The notes under the pieces are model-generated. The model was not told the DNA's origin and did no database searches. It saw only the letters and a program-made list of their open reading frames with translations. Position numbers and translations under genes: made by a program. Positions 8,323 to 17,321 of a stretch of DNA of 64,000 nt are shown here, in pieces. Where the stretch lies: positions 372,001-436,000 of the forward strand of contig NZ_SMNA01000006.1 of NCBI RefSeq assembly GCF_004353825.1, written 5' to 3'. The number at the start of each line of letters is the position of its first letter. The first letter of the stretch is position 1. Source of the stretch: Occultella glacieicola (lineage in GTDB: Bacteria; Actinomycetota; Actinomycetes; Actinomycetales; Beutenbergiaceae).

Positions 8323-9065
8323 ACCTGTTCCTGGACGCCCTCGCGTGGCTGACCGACCCCGAACGGGTCACCGGGCCCAACCCGTTGGCCGAGCGGATCG
8401 GCGAACACCTCTGGTACACGGTGCTCGCCCTCGTGGTCTCGGCCCTGATCGCCGTCCCGCTCGGTTACCTGATCGGGCACACCGGCAAAGGTCGCCAGCT
8501 GGCCGTTCTGGGCTCCGGTGCGGCCAGGGCACTGCCCTCGCTCGGGCTGCTCACGATCTTCACGCTGATCGTCGGCGTCGGGAACGCCCAGGTCGCGGCG
8601 ATCGCGGTGTTCGTGATCCTCGGCGTGCCCTCGATCCTCGCCGGCGCCTACGCCGGCGTGGAGGCGGTGGACCGCAGCGTCGTGGACGCGGCCCGCGCGA
8701 TGGGAATGACCGAGACCCAGATCCTGTTCCGGGTTGAGGCGCCACTGGGCCTGCCGCTGCTGCTCGGCGGTCTGCGCAGTGCCGCGCTGCAGATCATCGC
8801 CACGGCGGTCCTCGCGGCCTACGTGGGCCTCGGTGGCCTGGGCATCTACATCCAACGAGGAATCTCACTACGAACCTACGACGAGATGCTGGGCGGGGCG
8901 ATCCTGATCGTGCTCCTCGCCCTCATCGTGGACGCACTGTTCGCGATCGCGGAGCGGGTGGCCCGCCGGGCCATCGGCTCCGCACCGTCCCGTGGCCGTC
9001 CGCGCAGCGAACGTCCCGAACCACTCAGCACCGACCGGCAGTCAACACTGGAGGAGATCCGATGA
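8319..9065 (+). CDS. opuCD: Osmoprotectant ABC transporter permease 2
   Basis: A 248-residue membrane permease of the same fold as its neighbour. The helices run from about residue 30 to 215 and the ATPase-contacting EAA loop includes VEAVDRSVVDAARAMGMTETQILF. The GTG start overlaps the previous stop (GTGA) and the stop overlaps the binding-protein ATG (ATGA), giving a tightly coupled operon. Compared with permease 1 it has a hydrophilic tail of about 25 residues rich in Arg, Ser and Pro. Having two different permease genes is the OpuC/OpuB arrangement rather than the ProVWX one. Confidence 0.87.
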   Translation: MNLFLDALAWLTDPERVTGPNPLAERIGEHLWYTVLALVVSALIAVPLGYLIGHTGKGRQLAVLGSGAARALPSLGLLTIFTLIVGVGNAQVAAIAVFVILGVPSILAGAYAGVEAVDRSVVDAARAMGMTETQILFRVEAPLGLPLLLGGLRSAALQIIATAVLAAYVGLGGLGIYIQRGISLRTYDEMLGGAILIVLLALIVDALFAIAERVARRAIGSAPSRGRPRSERPEPLSTDRQSTLEEIR

Positions 9066-10006
9066 GTATCCGTACCGTCCGGAAGGGGCGCCTGGCCACC
9101 GGCGCATTCGCCGTCGGCGCCGTCCTCGCCCTGGCCGCGTGTGGCTCGGGCGACCCACTCGCCCCCGAGGACACCGGATCCGAGTCCGGTGACGGCGGGG
9201 CCGCCACTGGCCCGATCGTGATCGGGTCACAGGCCTACTACTCGAACGAGATCATCGCCGAGATCTACGCGCAGGCGCTCGAGGCGGACGGGTTCGAGGT
9301 GGAACGCCAGTTCCAGATCGGCCAGCGCGACGTCTACATGGCCGCCATGGAGGACGGGTCGGTGCAGCTGATCCCCGAGTACTCCGGGAACCTGCTGCAG
9401 TTCTACGACGCGGAGACCGAGGCCCGCAGCACCGAGGACGTCGCAGCCGCGCTGCCGGACGCGGTGCCGGACGGCCTCGCCGTGCTGGACCCGGCGGACG
9501 CCCAGGACGCGGACTCCTACAACGTGACGGCCGCGTTCTCGGAGGAGAACGGCATCACGTCCCTGGCCGATCTGGCCGACTTCGACGGCACCCTCACGGT
9601 CGGCGGCAACGCCGAGCTCGAGTCCCGCCCGTACGGCCCGCCGGGACTGAGCGAGTTCTACGGAGTGGACGTGGAGTTCGTCGCCATCGGGGACAGCGGC
9701 GGCCCACTCACCAAGGACGCCATCCGGGACGGGACCATCACGATGGGCGATATCTACACCGCCGACCCTGACCTCGCGACCGGTGACTTCGTCACCCTGG
9801 AGGACCCGGAGAGCATGATCCTGGCGCAGAACGTGACCCCGGTGGTCGCGGCGGACCTGGCCGAGGCGGTGACCCCGACCCTGGACGCCGTGAACGCCCT
9901 GCTCACCACGGAGGAGCTGATCGCGCTCAACGCGAGCAGCGTGAACGACCAGCAGGACTCGGCGACCATCGCGACCGCGTGGCTCACCGACAACGGGCTG
10001 CTCTGA
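9062..10006 (+). CDS. opuCC: Osmoprotectant ABC transporter substrate-binding lipoprotein
   Basis: A 314-residue extracellular binding protein of the OpuAC/ProX family. A lipoprotein signal peptide ends in the lipobox LAAC with Cys27 as the lipidation site. The mature part begins with an acidic, Gly-rich linker and then the class II periplasmic-binding fold: IVIGSQAYYSNEIIAEIYAQAL, IPEYSGNLL (the segment that in this family cages the quaternary ammonium group), and a hinge near DAIRDGTITMGDIYT. It captures the osmolyte outside the membrane for the two permeases. It is the last transport gene of the operon; a small DinB-fold gene follows 4 bp later. Confidence 0.87.
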   Translation: MSIRTVRKGRLATGAFAVGAVLALAACGSGDPLAPEDTGSESGDGGAATGPIVIGSQAYYSNEIIAEIYAQALEADGFEVERQFQIGQRDVYMAAMEDGSVQLIPEYSGNLLQFYDAETEARSTEDVAAALPDAVPDGLAVLDPADAQDADSYNVTAAFSEENGITSLADLADFDGTLTVGGNAELESRPYGPPGLSEFYGVDVEFVAIGDSGGPLTKDAIRDGTITMGDIYTADPDLATGDFVTLEDPESMILAQNVTPVVAADLAEAVTPTLDAVNALLTTEELIALNASSVNDQQDSATIATAWLTDNGLL

Positions 10007-10010
10007 GCCG

Positions 10011-10535
10011 ATGAGCGTCAGCACCGACATCCTGGCCGACGGCTTCGCCCGCGTGCAGGGCCTGGTCCACCGTGTCCTCGATGACGCCGACGACCCGGTC
10101 CTCACCTCTCGTCTGGACCCGGCGGCGAACACGGTCGCGTGGCTGATCTGGCACCTGACCCGGGTCCAGGACGACCACGTCGCGGACGCCGCCGGATCGG
10201 AACAGGTGTGGTCCGCGGCAGGCTGGGTGGACCGGTTCGAGCTGCCGCTCCCGGCCGAGGACACCGGGTACGGTCACACCGCCGAGCAGGTCGGCCTGGT
10301 CCAGGCCGGCGCGCAGAACCTGCGCGGTTACCACGACGCGGTCCATGACCGCACCCTCGGCTACCTGGCCGGGTTGACCGAGGATGACCTCACCGCCGTC
10401 ATCGACACGAGCTGGGACCCGCCGGTCACGCTCGCGGTGCGGTTGGTCAGTGTGATCGGGGACGACCTGCAGCACGCGGGCCAGGCTGCCCTAATCAAGG
10501 GAATCCTCGCCCGCACCGGGACCGCAACCCGCTGA
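10011..10535 (+). CDS. DinB-fold protein (DUF664 / mycothiol-dependent enzyme superfamily)
   Basis: A 174-residue four-helix protein of the DinB/YfiT/MDMPI superfamily (not the polymerase DinB). Three potential metal-binding histidines are placed as in the family: His48 in WLIWHLTR, His56 in DDHV, and one near residue 156 in DDLQHAGQAA. In actinomycetes several such proteins use mycothiol as cofactor for conjugation or isomerisation of electrophiles. The particular substrate is unknown. It starts 5 bp after the osmoprotectant binding protein and is probably read with that operon. A strong terminator hairpin at 10548-10585 follows its stop. Confidence 0.75.
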   Translation: MSVSTDILADGFARVQGLVHRVLDDADDPVLTSRLDPAANTVAWLIWHLTRVQDDHVADAAGSEQVWSAAGWVDRFELPLPAEDTGYGHTAEQVGLVQAGAQNLRGYHDAVHDRTLGYLAGLTEDDLTAVIDTSWDPPVTLAVRLVSVIGDDLQHAGQAALIKGILARTGTATR

Positions 10536-10547
10536 GCCGCACGCAAC

Positions 10548-10585
10548 GGCGGGCGGCCCGGGTCCGGTGACCCGGGCCGCCCGCC
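10548..10585. terminator. Bidirectional terminator hairpin
   Basis: A perfect 17-bp GC-rich stem (10548-10564 with 10569-10585) closed by a CGGT tetraloop. It lies between the convergent DinB-fold gene (ends 10535) and the epoxide hydrolase (ends 10604). There is no U-tract, as is common for actinobacterial terminators, so it probably serves both directions. Confidence 0.8.
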
Positions 10586-10603
10586 GTCCGCTGCCGCAGG
10601 AAC

Positions 10604-11851
10604 TCAGCGCAGGCCCTCGAAGAACGCCCGGATCTCCGCCACCAGCTCGTCCGGGGCCTCCATCGCCGGGAAGTGGCCACCGACCTCGAACTCCGTCCAC
10701 CGGGTGACGTTCCCCGTGTCGACGAGCGAGCGCACCGAGGGGTCGCCCGCGAACACGGCCACCCCCGTGGGCACGGTGGGCCCAGTGGGCACAGCCGTCG
10801 CCCCCTCCTGCCCGTCGGGTCCGGCTTGCGCGTCGGCTCCGGCGTATTCGGGTCGCTGGTCGTCCTCCCCGCCCGGCGGGGTCCAGTCGAGCTCGCCGTT
10901 CATGGACTCGTACACGAAGTTCGCCGAGCCGGCGCCGCCCTGGAAGAACCAGGTCAGGGTGACGTTGGTCAGCAGCTGGTCGCGGTCCACCGCGTCCTCG
11001 GGCAGGTCCTTGGCCGGGTCGGTCCAGGCCCGGAACTTCTCGACGATCCAGGACAGCTGCGCGACCGGTGAGTCGGTGAGCGCGACCGCGATCGTGGACG
11101 GCTGGTTGCTCTGCAGCAGGAAGTACCCGGACCCATGCTCGCCGAAGTCCTGCTCCGAACTCAGACGCTGCTGCTCGCGCTCCGTGAACTTCTGGCCCGG
11201 TGTCGGCTTGGCGAAGTTCGACGGGCCGTTCATGTGGATCCCGACCACGGCCTCCGGGGCCGCGCCGGCGAGCATCCCGGCCACGCCGGCACCGATGTCC
11301 CCGCCCTGGGTGCCGTACCGCCCGTACCCCAGCCGCCGCATCAGTTCGGCATAGGCGTCGACCGTGCGCGGCAGCCCCCATCCGGTGGTCGCCACCTCAG
11401 GCGAGAGACCGAACCCCGGCAGGCTCGGGATCACCAGGTGGAACGCCTGGTCCGGGTCCGAGCCATGATTGCGCGGGTCGGTGAGCGGACCGATGATCTT
11501 CTGGAACTCGACGACCGTGCTCGGCCAGCCGTGGCTGATCAGCAGCGGCATCGCACCCGGTTCGGGCGAGCGCACGTGCAGGAAGTGGACGTCCTGACCG
11601 TCGATCTCGGTGACGTACTGTGGGATGGCGTTCAGCCGCTCCTCCTGGGCGCGCCAGTCGAAGCCGGTGCGCCAGTACTCGGCCAGCCCGCGCAGGTAGC
11701 CGACCGGGGTGCCCCGCTCCCAGCCGACGCCCGGCAGCGCCACCGGCCACCGGGTCCTGGCCAGGCGCTCGTGCAGGTCGTCCAGGGCGGCCTGCGGGAT
11801 GTCGATCGTGTAGGGCCGGATCTCTGTGTCCTTCTGCATGTTCTTGTCCAT
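10604..11851 (-). CDS. Epoxide hydrolase (EHN family) with internal low-complexity insert
   Basis: A 415-residue alpha/beta-hydrolase that opens epoxides to diols. The N-terminal EHN lid ([23 protein letters not shown]) is followed by the oxyanion HGWP at 107-110, the nucleophile Asp185 in QGGDIG, and the catalytic His393 in VGGHFPAME. An unusual Gly/Ala/Pro/Gln-rich insert occupies about residues 325-358, just where the chain should run into the strand carrying the acid residue. Without the insert the length matches the usual ~380 residues. The frame stays open through it, so it is not a simple frameshift. The gene is divergent to a WYL regulator 62 bp away, its likely controller. Confidence 0.87.
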   Translation of the reverse strand: MDKNMQKDTEIRPYTIDIPQAALDDLHERLARTRWPVALPGVGWERGTPVGYLRGLAEYWRTGFDWRAQEERLNAIPQYVTEIDGQDVHFLHVRSPEPGAMPLLISHGWPSTVVEFQKIIGPLTDPRNHGSDPDQAFHLVIPSLPGFGLSPEVATTGWGLPRTVDAYAELMRRLGYGRYGTQGGDIGAGVAGMLAGAAPEAVVGIHMNGPSNFAKPTPGQKFTEREQQRLSSEQDFGEHGSGYFLLQSNQPSTIAVALTDSPVAQLSWIVEKFRAWTDPAKDLPEDAVDRDQLLTNVTLTWFFQGGAGSANFVYESMNGELDWTPPGGEDDQRPEYAGADAQAGPDGQEGATAVPTGPTVPTGVAVFAGDPSVRSLVDTGNVTRWTEFEVGGHFPAMEAPDELVAEIRAFFEGLR

Positions 11852-11913
11852 GTCCACGACGCTACGCATGGATGTGGCGGGTTCGCTTCCGCATCTTCTG
11901 CCACCATCGACGC
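11852..11913. promoter_or_regulatory. Divergent control region, epoxide hydrolase / WYL regulator
   Basis: The 62-bp gap between the two divergent starts must hold both promoters. It contains an imperfect inverted repeat made of GATGTGGCGG and CCGCATC (about 11871-11896) that could be the WYL regulator's operator. The repeat is weak and no -10/-35 pair stands out. Confidence 0.3.
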
Positions 11914-12873
11914 ATGATCTCGACGTCGGCCCGGCTCCTGCGCCTGCTGTCCCTGCTCCACACGCATCGGGCGTGGTCCGGTGGCGAGTTGTCCGAACGG
12001 CTGGGGGTGAGTACCCGCACCGTCCGGGCCGACGTCGAGGCGCTGCGCGAGCTCGGATACCCGGTCGACGCCGTCCGGGGCCCGGGTGGTGGGTACCGGC
12101 TCGTGGCCGGCACGAAACTGCCACCGTTGCTGCTCGACGACGAGGAGGCGGTCGCCGTCGCCGTCGGGCTCCGCTCGGCAGCCACCGGCGCCGTCGGCGG
12201 GATCGAGGAGACCTCGTTGCAGGCACTCACGAAACTCGAGCAGGTGCTGCCCAGCCGGCTGCGGCACCGGGTCGCGACGTTCACCGAGGCGGTGGTGCCG
12301 ATCCCGACGGCGGAGCCCACCGTGGCCGTCGACGTCCTGACCGCGGTCGCCTCGGCGGCCCGCGAGCATCAGCGGTTGCGGTTCGACTACACCGATCACC
12401 GGGGCGCGGTGACCAGGCGTGAGGTCGAGCCGCTCCGGCTCGTGAACACGGCGAGCCGCTGGTACCTGGTGGCGTGGGACACCGACCGCCGGGACTGGCG
12501 CACGTTCCGGGCCGACCGGGTCGAGCCGAAGGTCCCCGTGGGGCCGCGGTTCACACCGAGAGAGCCGCCCGCCACGGACCTGGCGGCCTATGTGAGTGAG
12601 CGGACCGGGACGGCGGTCTGGGGCGTCCAGGCCCGGATCCGGCTGCATGCTTCGGCGGCGTCCGTGGCCGCGCGGATCACGCCCACGATGGGATCGGTGA
12701 CGCCGATCGACGACGAGCACTGCGAACTGCGCACGGGCGGGTCCAGCCTGGAGGTCCTGGCCGCCTACCTGGGCCTGCTCGGCGTGGATTTCGACGTGCT
12801 CGCCCCGGCCGACCTCGTCGAGCATGTGCGCACCCTCGGCGAGCGCTACCGGCGGGCGGCCGACCCGCGGTGA
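11914..12873 (+). CDS. HTH-WYL family transcriptional regulator (YafY-like)
   Basis: A 319-residue DNA-binding regulator. Residues 1-60 form a DeoR-like winged helix with recognition helix around [26 protein letters not shown] ligand-binding domain follows ([35 protein letters not shown]), then the WCX C-terminal domain. WYL domains sense small molecules or nucleotides. The ATG at 11914 begins directly at the HTH; a longer upstream frame has no family similarity. It is transcribed away from the epoxide hydrolase, which is the most likely target. It converges on the MFS gene across a short hairpin at 12879-12906. Confidence 0.87.
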   Translation: MISTSARLLRLLSLLHTHRAWSGGELSERLGVSTRTVRADVEALRELGYPVDAVRGPGGGYRLVAGTKLPPLLLDDEEAVAVAVGLRSAATGAVGGIEETSLQALTKLEQVLPSRLRHRVATFTEAVVPIPTAEPTVAVDVLTAVASAAREHQRLRFDYTDHRGAVTRREVEPLRLVNTASRWYLVAWDTDRRDWRTFRADRVEPKVPVGPRFTPREPPATDLAAYVSERTGTAVWGVQARIRLHASAASVAARITPTMGSVTPIDDEHCELRTGGSSLEVLAAYLGLLGVDFDVLAPADLVEHVRTLGERYRRAADPR

Positions 12874-12878
12874 GGACC

Positions 12879-12906
12879 GCCCGGGCGAGCGTCAACGCTC
12901 GGCGGG
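12879..12906. terminator. Hairpin between convergent WYL regulator and MFS gene
   Basis: An imperfect inverted repeat with core CGAGCGT/ACGCTCG and flanking CCCGGG/GGCGGG overlaps the MFS stop codon and follows the WYL stop by 3 bp. It could act as a bidirectional terminator. There is no T-run on either side. Confidence 0.45.
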
Positions 12907-14253
12907 CTCCGCCGTCGGGGTCCGGATCCCGATGAACGAGAAGGCCGCGCCGACGCCCATCAACAGCGCACTGACCACCAGACCGCGGTAGAACCCGGCC
13001 AGATCGAGCATGCCGCCGACGATCGTGCCGACCATGGCCACCGCGACCAGCCCGGCCACGCGCGAGATGGCGTTGTTCACGGCGGAGGCGATGCCGGCCC
13101 GCTCCGGGGCCACGGCACCGAGCACCGCCGACGTCAGCGGGGCGACGGTGACGGTCAGGCCGAGCCCGAACAGGATCACGCCGGGCAGCATCTGGGTCCA
13201 GTAGTTCATCGGGTCGGTGACGCTCAGCATGAGCAGGAACCCGGCGCCGGCGAGCAGCGGCCCGGCCGTCATGAACAGCCGCGGCCCGTACCGCCCGGAC
13301 AGCCGGCCGAACGTCGAGGACAGACCGATCATCAGGATCGTGGTCGGGATCATGGCGAGCCCGGCCACGGTGGCTCCGAAGCCCGCACCCTGCTGCAGGT
13401 AGACGACGATCACGAACCCGGACAGGCTCAGCGCCGCATAGATGAAGGTGGTCGCGAGGTTGCCCCAGGCGAAGTTGCGTACCCGGAACAGCCCGAGCGG
13501 CAGGATCGGTTGGGCCGTGGTCGCCTGCCGGCGCAGGAACGCGGCCAGAGCCAGCACGCCGACGAGCATCGGCCCCCAGATCGCGGGACTCGCCCAGCCC
13601 AGGTTGCCCTGCTCGATGAGGGCGAACACCGTGCCGCCCAGACCCACGACGGCCAGCACCGCGCCGGGATAGTCGATGGTGGCGCCCGGCCGGCGGACGT
13701 CCCGCTGCTCGAGTCGCGCGAGCAGGACCAGGCAGATCGCGATCGGGACCACGTTGACCAGGAAGGCGGCACGCCAGGACAGCAGGTCGATGAACCCGCC
13801 TCCGACGACCGGGCCGACGAGCTGGGCGACCGAGGTCCACCCGGTCCAGGACCCGATGGCGCGCGCCTGTGCGGCGTCGCGGAAGTTCGACATGATCAGG
13901 GCGAGCGAGCTCGGCACCAGGAGGGCGCCGGCGACGCCCTGGAGGGCACGCATCACCACGATGAACTCCACCGTGGGCGCGGCCGCGATGAGGGCCGAGG
14001 TGATCCCGAACCCGATCAGGCCGACCCGCAGCACCACGATCCGCCCGTACACGTCCGAGAGTGACCCCGCGATCAGGATCAAGGCACCGAGCGTGATCAG
14101 GTAGGCGTCGACGATCCACTGCTGCGAGCTCAGTCCGCCGCCGAGCTCGTCGCGGATCGCGGGCAGCGCGACGGTCGCGAGGGTGCCGTCGAGGAACGAG
14201 ACGAATGATCCCAGCACGGCGATCGCGAGCACCAGGCGCTGTTCGCGCGTCAC
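12892..14253 (-). CDS. MFS drug/proton antiporter, DHA2 (EmrB/QacA) family
   Basis: A 453-residue multi-helix transporter expected to export a hydrophobic compound using the proton gradient. Motif A appears as GSLSDVYGRIVVLR after TM2, and the family's antiporter region follows at ALIMSNFRDAAQARAIGSWTGWTSVAQLVGPVVGG. About 12-14 hydrophobic segments are present. The start is uncertain: GTG at 14253 begins just before TM1; the open frame runs upstream to 14484 but that part is Arg/Pro-rich and not membrane-like. It is transcribed with no close neighbour; a coding-like fragment lies upstream at 14343-14510. Confidence 0.85.
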   Translation of the reverse strand: MTREQRLVLAIAVLGSFVSFLDGTLATVALPAIRDELGGGLSSQQWIVDAYLITLGALILIAGSLSDVYGRIVVLRVGLIGFGITSALIAAAPTVEFIVVMRALQGVAGALLVPSSLALIMSNFRDAAQARAIGSWTGWTSVAQLVGPVVGGGFIDLLSWRAAFLVNVVPIAICLVLLARLEQRDVRRPGATIDYPGAVLAVVGLGGTVFALIEQGNLGWASPAIWGPMLVGVLALAAFLRRQATTAQPILPLGLFRVRNFAWGNLATTFIYAALSLSGFVIVVYLQQGAGFGATVAGLAMIPTTILMIGLSSTFGRLSGRYGPRLFMTAGPLLAGAGFLLMLSVTDPMNYWTQMLPGVILFGLGLTVTVAPLTSAVLGAVAPERAGIASAVNNAISRVAGLVAVAMVGTIVGGMLDLAGFYRGLVVSALLMGVGAAFSFIGIRTPTAEPAER

Positions 14254-14342
14254 GACCCGCAGCCTAGTCCAGTCCAGCCCCCTGCCCGCGGGGTCCCGCC
14301 GCCGCTCGGTGGGCTCGGCGCTGAGCTCGGCGCCGCCGCGCA

Positions 14343-14510
14343 CGCTTCGGCACTCAGAGCTTCGAGTTCGTCCGCGGGCGGGACCTGCACCGACGCAAAC
14401 GCAACCTGGCCACGTACTTCGTGCTCCCGGTCGGCTACTCGGTCGTGGCCAGCGGTGCCATGATCGGCCGGCTCGTGGAACCACTGGGCAGGGTGCGGTG
14501 GACGAAGGAG
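14343..14510 (+). pseudogene. Coding-like gene remnant
   Basis: In one plus-strand frame this stretch reads like an ordinary protein, with codon bias typical of the neighbours and phrases such as QSFEFVRGRDLHRRKRNLA and VVASGAMIGRLVEPLG. An in-frame stop lies just upstream at 14322 with no convincing start, and the frame runs without a stop into the antisense strand of the next aldo/keto reductase. I do not recognise the family. It looks like a remnant of a deleted gene; the rest of 14254-14548 shows nothing else besides a terminator-like stem. Confidence 0.3.
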
Positions 14511-14517
14511 GGACCTC

Positions 14518-14552
14518 CTGACCCCGACGCCGCCCGGGACCCGCGGGGTCAG
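14518..14552 (-). terminator. Terminator-like stem at end of aldo/keto reductase
   Basis: CTGACCCCG (14518-14526) pairs perfectly with CGGGGTCAG (14544-14552) around a 17-nt GC-rich loop. The stem overlaps the stop codon of the leftward aldo/keto reductase and could end its transcript. Confidence 0.4.
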
Positions 14553-15478
14553 GGCAGCGTGTGTCCGGCGGCGCTGAACAGCCGGTACCACTCCTCGCGC
14601 GTCAGCGGGACCTGCGAACCCGCCGCGGCATCCGCCACCCGCTCGGGACTGGTGGTGCCCAGGACCACCTGCATCTCGGCCGGGTGACGGGTGATCCAGG
14701 CGACCGCGATCGCGGCGGGGGGCACCCGGTAGGCATCCGCGAGGTCGTCGATCTCGTCGTTGAGCGGGCCGTAGTGCTCCCGGTCGCCGAGGAAGACCCC
14801 GGAGGCGAACCCGCTCTGGAACGGTGACCAGGCCTGCAGGGTGATCCGGTTCATCCGGGCGTGGTCGAGGATCCCGCTACCGCGGTCGATCGAGGCGTCC
14901 AGGTGCGCCATGTTCGTCGCGAGCCCGCTCGCGATCAGCGGAGCGTGCACGAGGCTCAGCTGCACCTGGTTCACCACCAGGGGCTGGCGCACCGACCGGC
15001 GCAGCAGCTCGATCTGCCCGGGGGTGTGGTTGGAGACTCCGAAGTTGCGCACCTTCCCGGTGCCCTGGAGTTCGTCGAACGCCTCGGCGACCTCGTCCGG
15101 TTCCATCAGCGTGTCCGGCCGGTGCAGCAGGAGCAGATCCAGGTACTCGGTGCGCAACGCGACCAGGGACTCCTCGACCGTCCGCACGATGTGAGCCTTG
15201 CTGAAGTCGTAGAGGCCCGGCCGGATCCCGACCTTCGACTGGATCAGGACGGACTCCCGTTCCGCCGGTCCGAAGCTGATCGCGTCCCCGAACCGCTGCT
15301 CACAGGCGTGCCGCTGTCCCCCGTAGATGTCGGCGTGGTCGAAGCTGTTCACGCCGTTGTCGCGGGCCACGGCCACCAGGGTGCGGATCTCCTCGTCACG
15401 CAGTTGGGCGATGCGCATCATGCCGAGCACCACGTTGGAGGCGTTCAGGTCGGTCCCGTGGATCGGAAGGATCTTCAT
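14549..15478 (-). CDS. Aldo/keto reductase (YdhF-like)
   Basis: A 309-residue NADPH-dependent aldo/keto reductase. Catalytic residues are readable: Asp and Tyr in SFDHADIYGG, Lys in LIQSKVGI, His in LLLLHRPDT. The closing segment GTTSPERVADAAAGSQVPLTREEWYRLF is the typical cofactor region and tail of the YdhF group of oxidoreductases. It starts 16 bp after the SdhA-like flavoprotein stop on the same strand, so the two probably form one transcript. Joint function is not known. The ATG at 15478 begins directly at the first conserved strand. Confidence 0.87.
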   Translation of the reverse strand: MKILPIHGTDLNASNVVLGMMRIAQLRDEEIRTLVAVARDNGVNSFDHADIYGGQRHACEQRFGDAISFGPAERESVLIQSKVGIRPGLYDFSKAHIVRTVEESLVALRTEYLDLLLLHRPDTLMEPDEVAEAFDELQGTGKVRNFGVSNHTPGQIELLRRSVRQPLVVNQVQLSLVHAPLIASGLATNMAHLDASIDRGSGILDHARMNRITLQAWSPFQSGFASGVFLGDREHYGPLNDEIDDLADAYRVPPAAIAVAWITRHPAEMQVVLGTTSPERVADAAAGSQVPLTREEWYRLFSAAGHTLP

Positions 15479-15494
15479 GACCCCATCTTGGCGG

Positions 15495-17225
15495 CTACTC
15501 CACGAGTTTGCCCTCCTGCGACACCTCGCCGATCAGGTCGGCGATCTCCGGTGGCACCGGTGGGACCGGCTCTCGCACCACCCCGGCTCCCGGGGACCAG
15601 ACCAGGTTGACGGCGAGTTCGGGGTCGAGGTCCGGGTGGTCGCTGCGGTTGTGGCAGCCGCGGGTCTCCCGGCGTTCGAGGGCGGCGGCCAGGGTCGCGC
15701 GGGCCGCGAGCGCCGAGGCCTCGAGGTCGAACGCGTGGGCCAGGTCGGCGTAGCCGGCGATGTCGGGGTGGATGCCGACGGCGCCGATCCGCTCCTCGAT
15801 CGCGTCGAGTTCGTCGAGGCCGGCGCGCAGGCCGGCCTCGTCACGCACCACCCCCGCGTGCTCGGTCATGGTGTTCCGGATCGCTCGCTGCAGGGCGCGC
15901 ACATTCTCCGAGCCCTCAGCAGCGAGCAGGTCGTCCACCTCCGTCCGGGCCTCGTCGACGGCGGCGGCGGAGCGTCGCTGCGCCTGGAGTCCGGCCGAGT
16001 ACTCGGCCGCTGCCCGCCCCACGATCCGGCCGAACACGAGGAGCTCGATCAGGGAGTTCCCGCCGAGCCGGTTCGCACCGTGCAGCCCGCTGGATGCCTC
16101 TCCGATCGCGTACAGACCGTCGACGTCGGTGCCGTGATCCTCCGGCCGGACCCAGACCCCGCCCATCGAGTAGTGCGCGGTGGGCGCGATCTCGATCGGG
16201 CTCGTGGTGATGTCGAGCATCTGGAGTTCCAAGAGCGTCTGGTAGACGCGCGGCAGCCGGGTCATGATCGTCTCCCGCGGGAGGTGGGACACGTCCAGCC
16301 AGACCCCGCCGTTGTCGGTTCCGCGACCCTCGCTGATCTCGGTGTAGGCGGCCAGCGCGACCCGGTCGCGGGTGGACAGCTCCATGCGCTCGGGGTCGTA
16401 GCGGGTCATGAACCGCTCGCCGAGACCGTTCCGCAGGATCCCGCCCTCGCCGCGGGCCGCCTCGGACACGAGCGTGCCGGCCGCGTTCTGTGGTTCGAGG
16501 AGCCCGGAGGGATGGAACTGCACGAGTTCCGGATCCCGCAGGCGTGCGCCGGCCTCCACGGCCAGCCGGAACGAGTCGCCTGTGTTCTCGTCCCGCCGGG
16601 AGGAGGTGCGGCGCCAGATCCGGGTGTGCCCGCCGGCGGCCAGGATGACGGCGTCGGCGTGGATCAGGTAGCGGGTGCCGTCGGTGAGGTCGAAACCGTA
16701 GGCGCCGAAGACCACGTTGTCCCGGACCAGGATCCGGGTGATGTACACGCCGTCCAGGATCGGCACCTCCACCTGTTCGGCCCGGCGGACCAGCGTGCGC
16801 TGGATCTCCAGGCCGGTGTAGTCGCCGGCGAACGCGGTCCGCCGGTAGGTGTGCGCGCCGAAGTACCGCTGGGAGATCCGGCCGTCCTCCTCCCGGGCGA
16901 AGGCCATGCCGTAGCGCTCCAGGTCCGCGATGCCCCGGCCCGCCCCACGCGTGACGATCTCGACGGTGTGGGGGTTCGCCAGGTGGTAGCTCTCCTTGAT
17001 CGTGTCCGCGGCGTGCTGGCGCCAGCTGTCCTGCGGATCCATGGTTCCGAGTGCGGCGTTGATCCCGCCGGCGGCGAGCGCGGTGTGGGCGTCGAGCCGG
17101 GGCCGCTTGCCGACCGCGAGCACGGCCACCCCGGCCTCGGCGAGCTCGATGGCGGCTCGCAGCCCGGAGCCGCCCGTGCCGATGACGAGGACGGAGGTGG
17201 AGAGTCGGTGTTCTGCGGCGGACAT
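15495..17225 (-). CDS. SdhA/FrdA-family FAD-binding flavoprotein (stand-alone)
   Basis: A 576-residue flavoprotein of the succinate dehydrogenase/fumarate reductase/L-aspartate oxidase family. The Rossmann motif is VLVIGTGGSGLRAA. His47 in DAHTALAAGGIN matches the covalent-FAD histidine of SdhA/FrdA, which L-aspartate oxidases lack. Also present are the capping domain, the catalytic stretch with THYSM-like TAHYSMGGV, NRLGGNSLIE, and the C-terminal RGCHNRSDHPD. No iron-sulfur or membrane-anchor genes are nearby, so its electron partner is unknown. The ATG at 17225 follows an AAGGA ribosome site; an in-frame start at 17264 is also possible. An AKR gene follows directly. Confidence 0.8.
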   Translation of the reverse strand: MSAAEHRLSTSVLVIGTGGSGLRAAIELAEAGVAVLAVGKRPRLDAHTALAAGGINAALGTMDPQDSWRQHAADTIKESYHLANPHTVEIVTRGAGRGIADLERYGMAFAREEDGRISQRYFGAHTYRRTAFAGDYTGLEIQRTLVRRAEQVEVPILDGVYITRILVRDNVVFGAYGFDLTDGTRYLIHADAVILAAGGHTRIWRRTSSRRDENTGDSFRLAVEAGARLRDPELVQFHPSGLLEPQNAAGTLVSEAARGEGGILRNGLGERFMTRYDPERMELSTRDRVALAAYTEISEGRGTDNGGVWLDVSHLPRETIMTRLPRVYQTLLELQMLDITTSPIEIAPTAHYSMGGVWVRPEDHGTDVDGLYAIGEASSGLHGANRLGGNSLIELLVFGRIVGRAAAEYSAGLQAQRRSAAAVDEARTEVDDLLAAEGSENVRALQRAIRNTMTEHAGVVRDEAGLRAGLDELDAIEERIGAVGIHPDIAGYADLAHAFDLEASALAARATLAAALERRETRGCHNRSDHPDLDPELAVNLVWSPGAGVVREPVPPVPPEIADLIGEVSQEGKLVE

Positions 17226-17321
17226 GTGGGGGTCCTTCGGATCGGGGCTCGGTGCCTTGCACACCTATGACCACGCTAGGCACCGAGTCGTGACAGCCCC
17301 GGGCCGAAGGTCCCTGGACGA

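Noticed and set aside
15327-17270. 647-codon plus-strand ORF
   Set aside because: It is the antisense of the SdhA-like flavoprotein; its translation is a Gly/Val/Arg-rich shadow with no domain.
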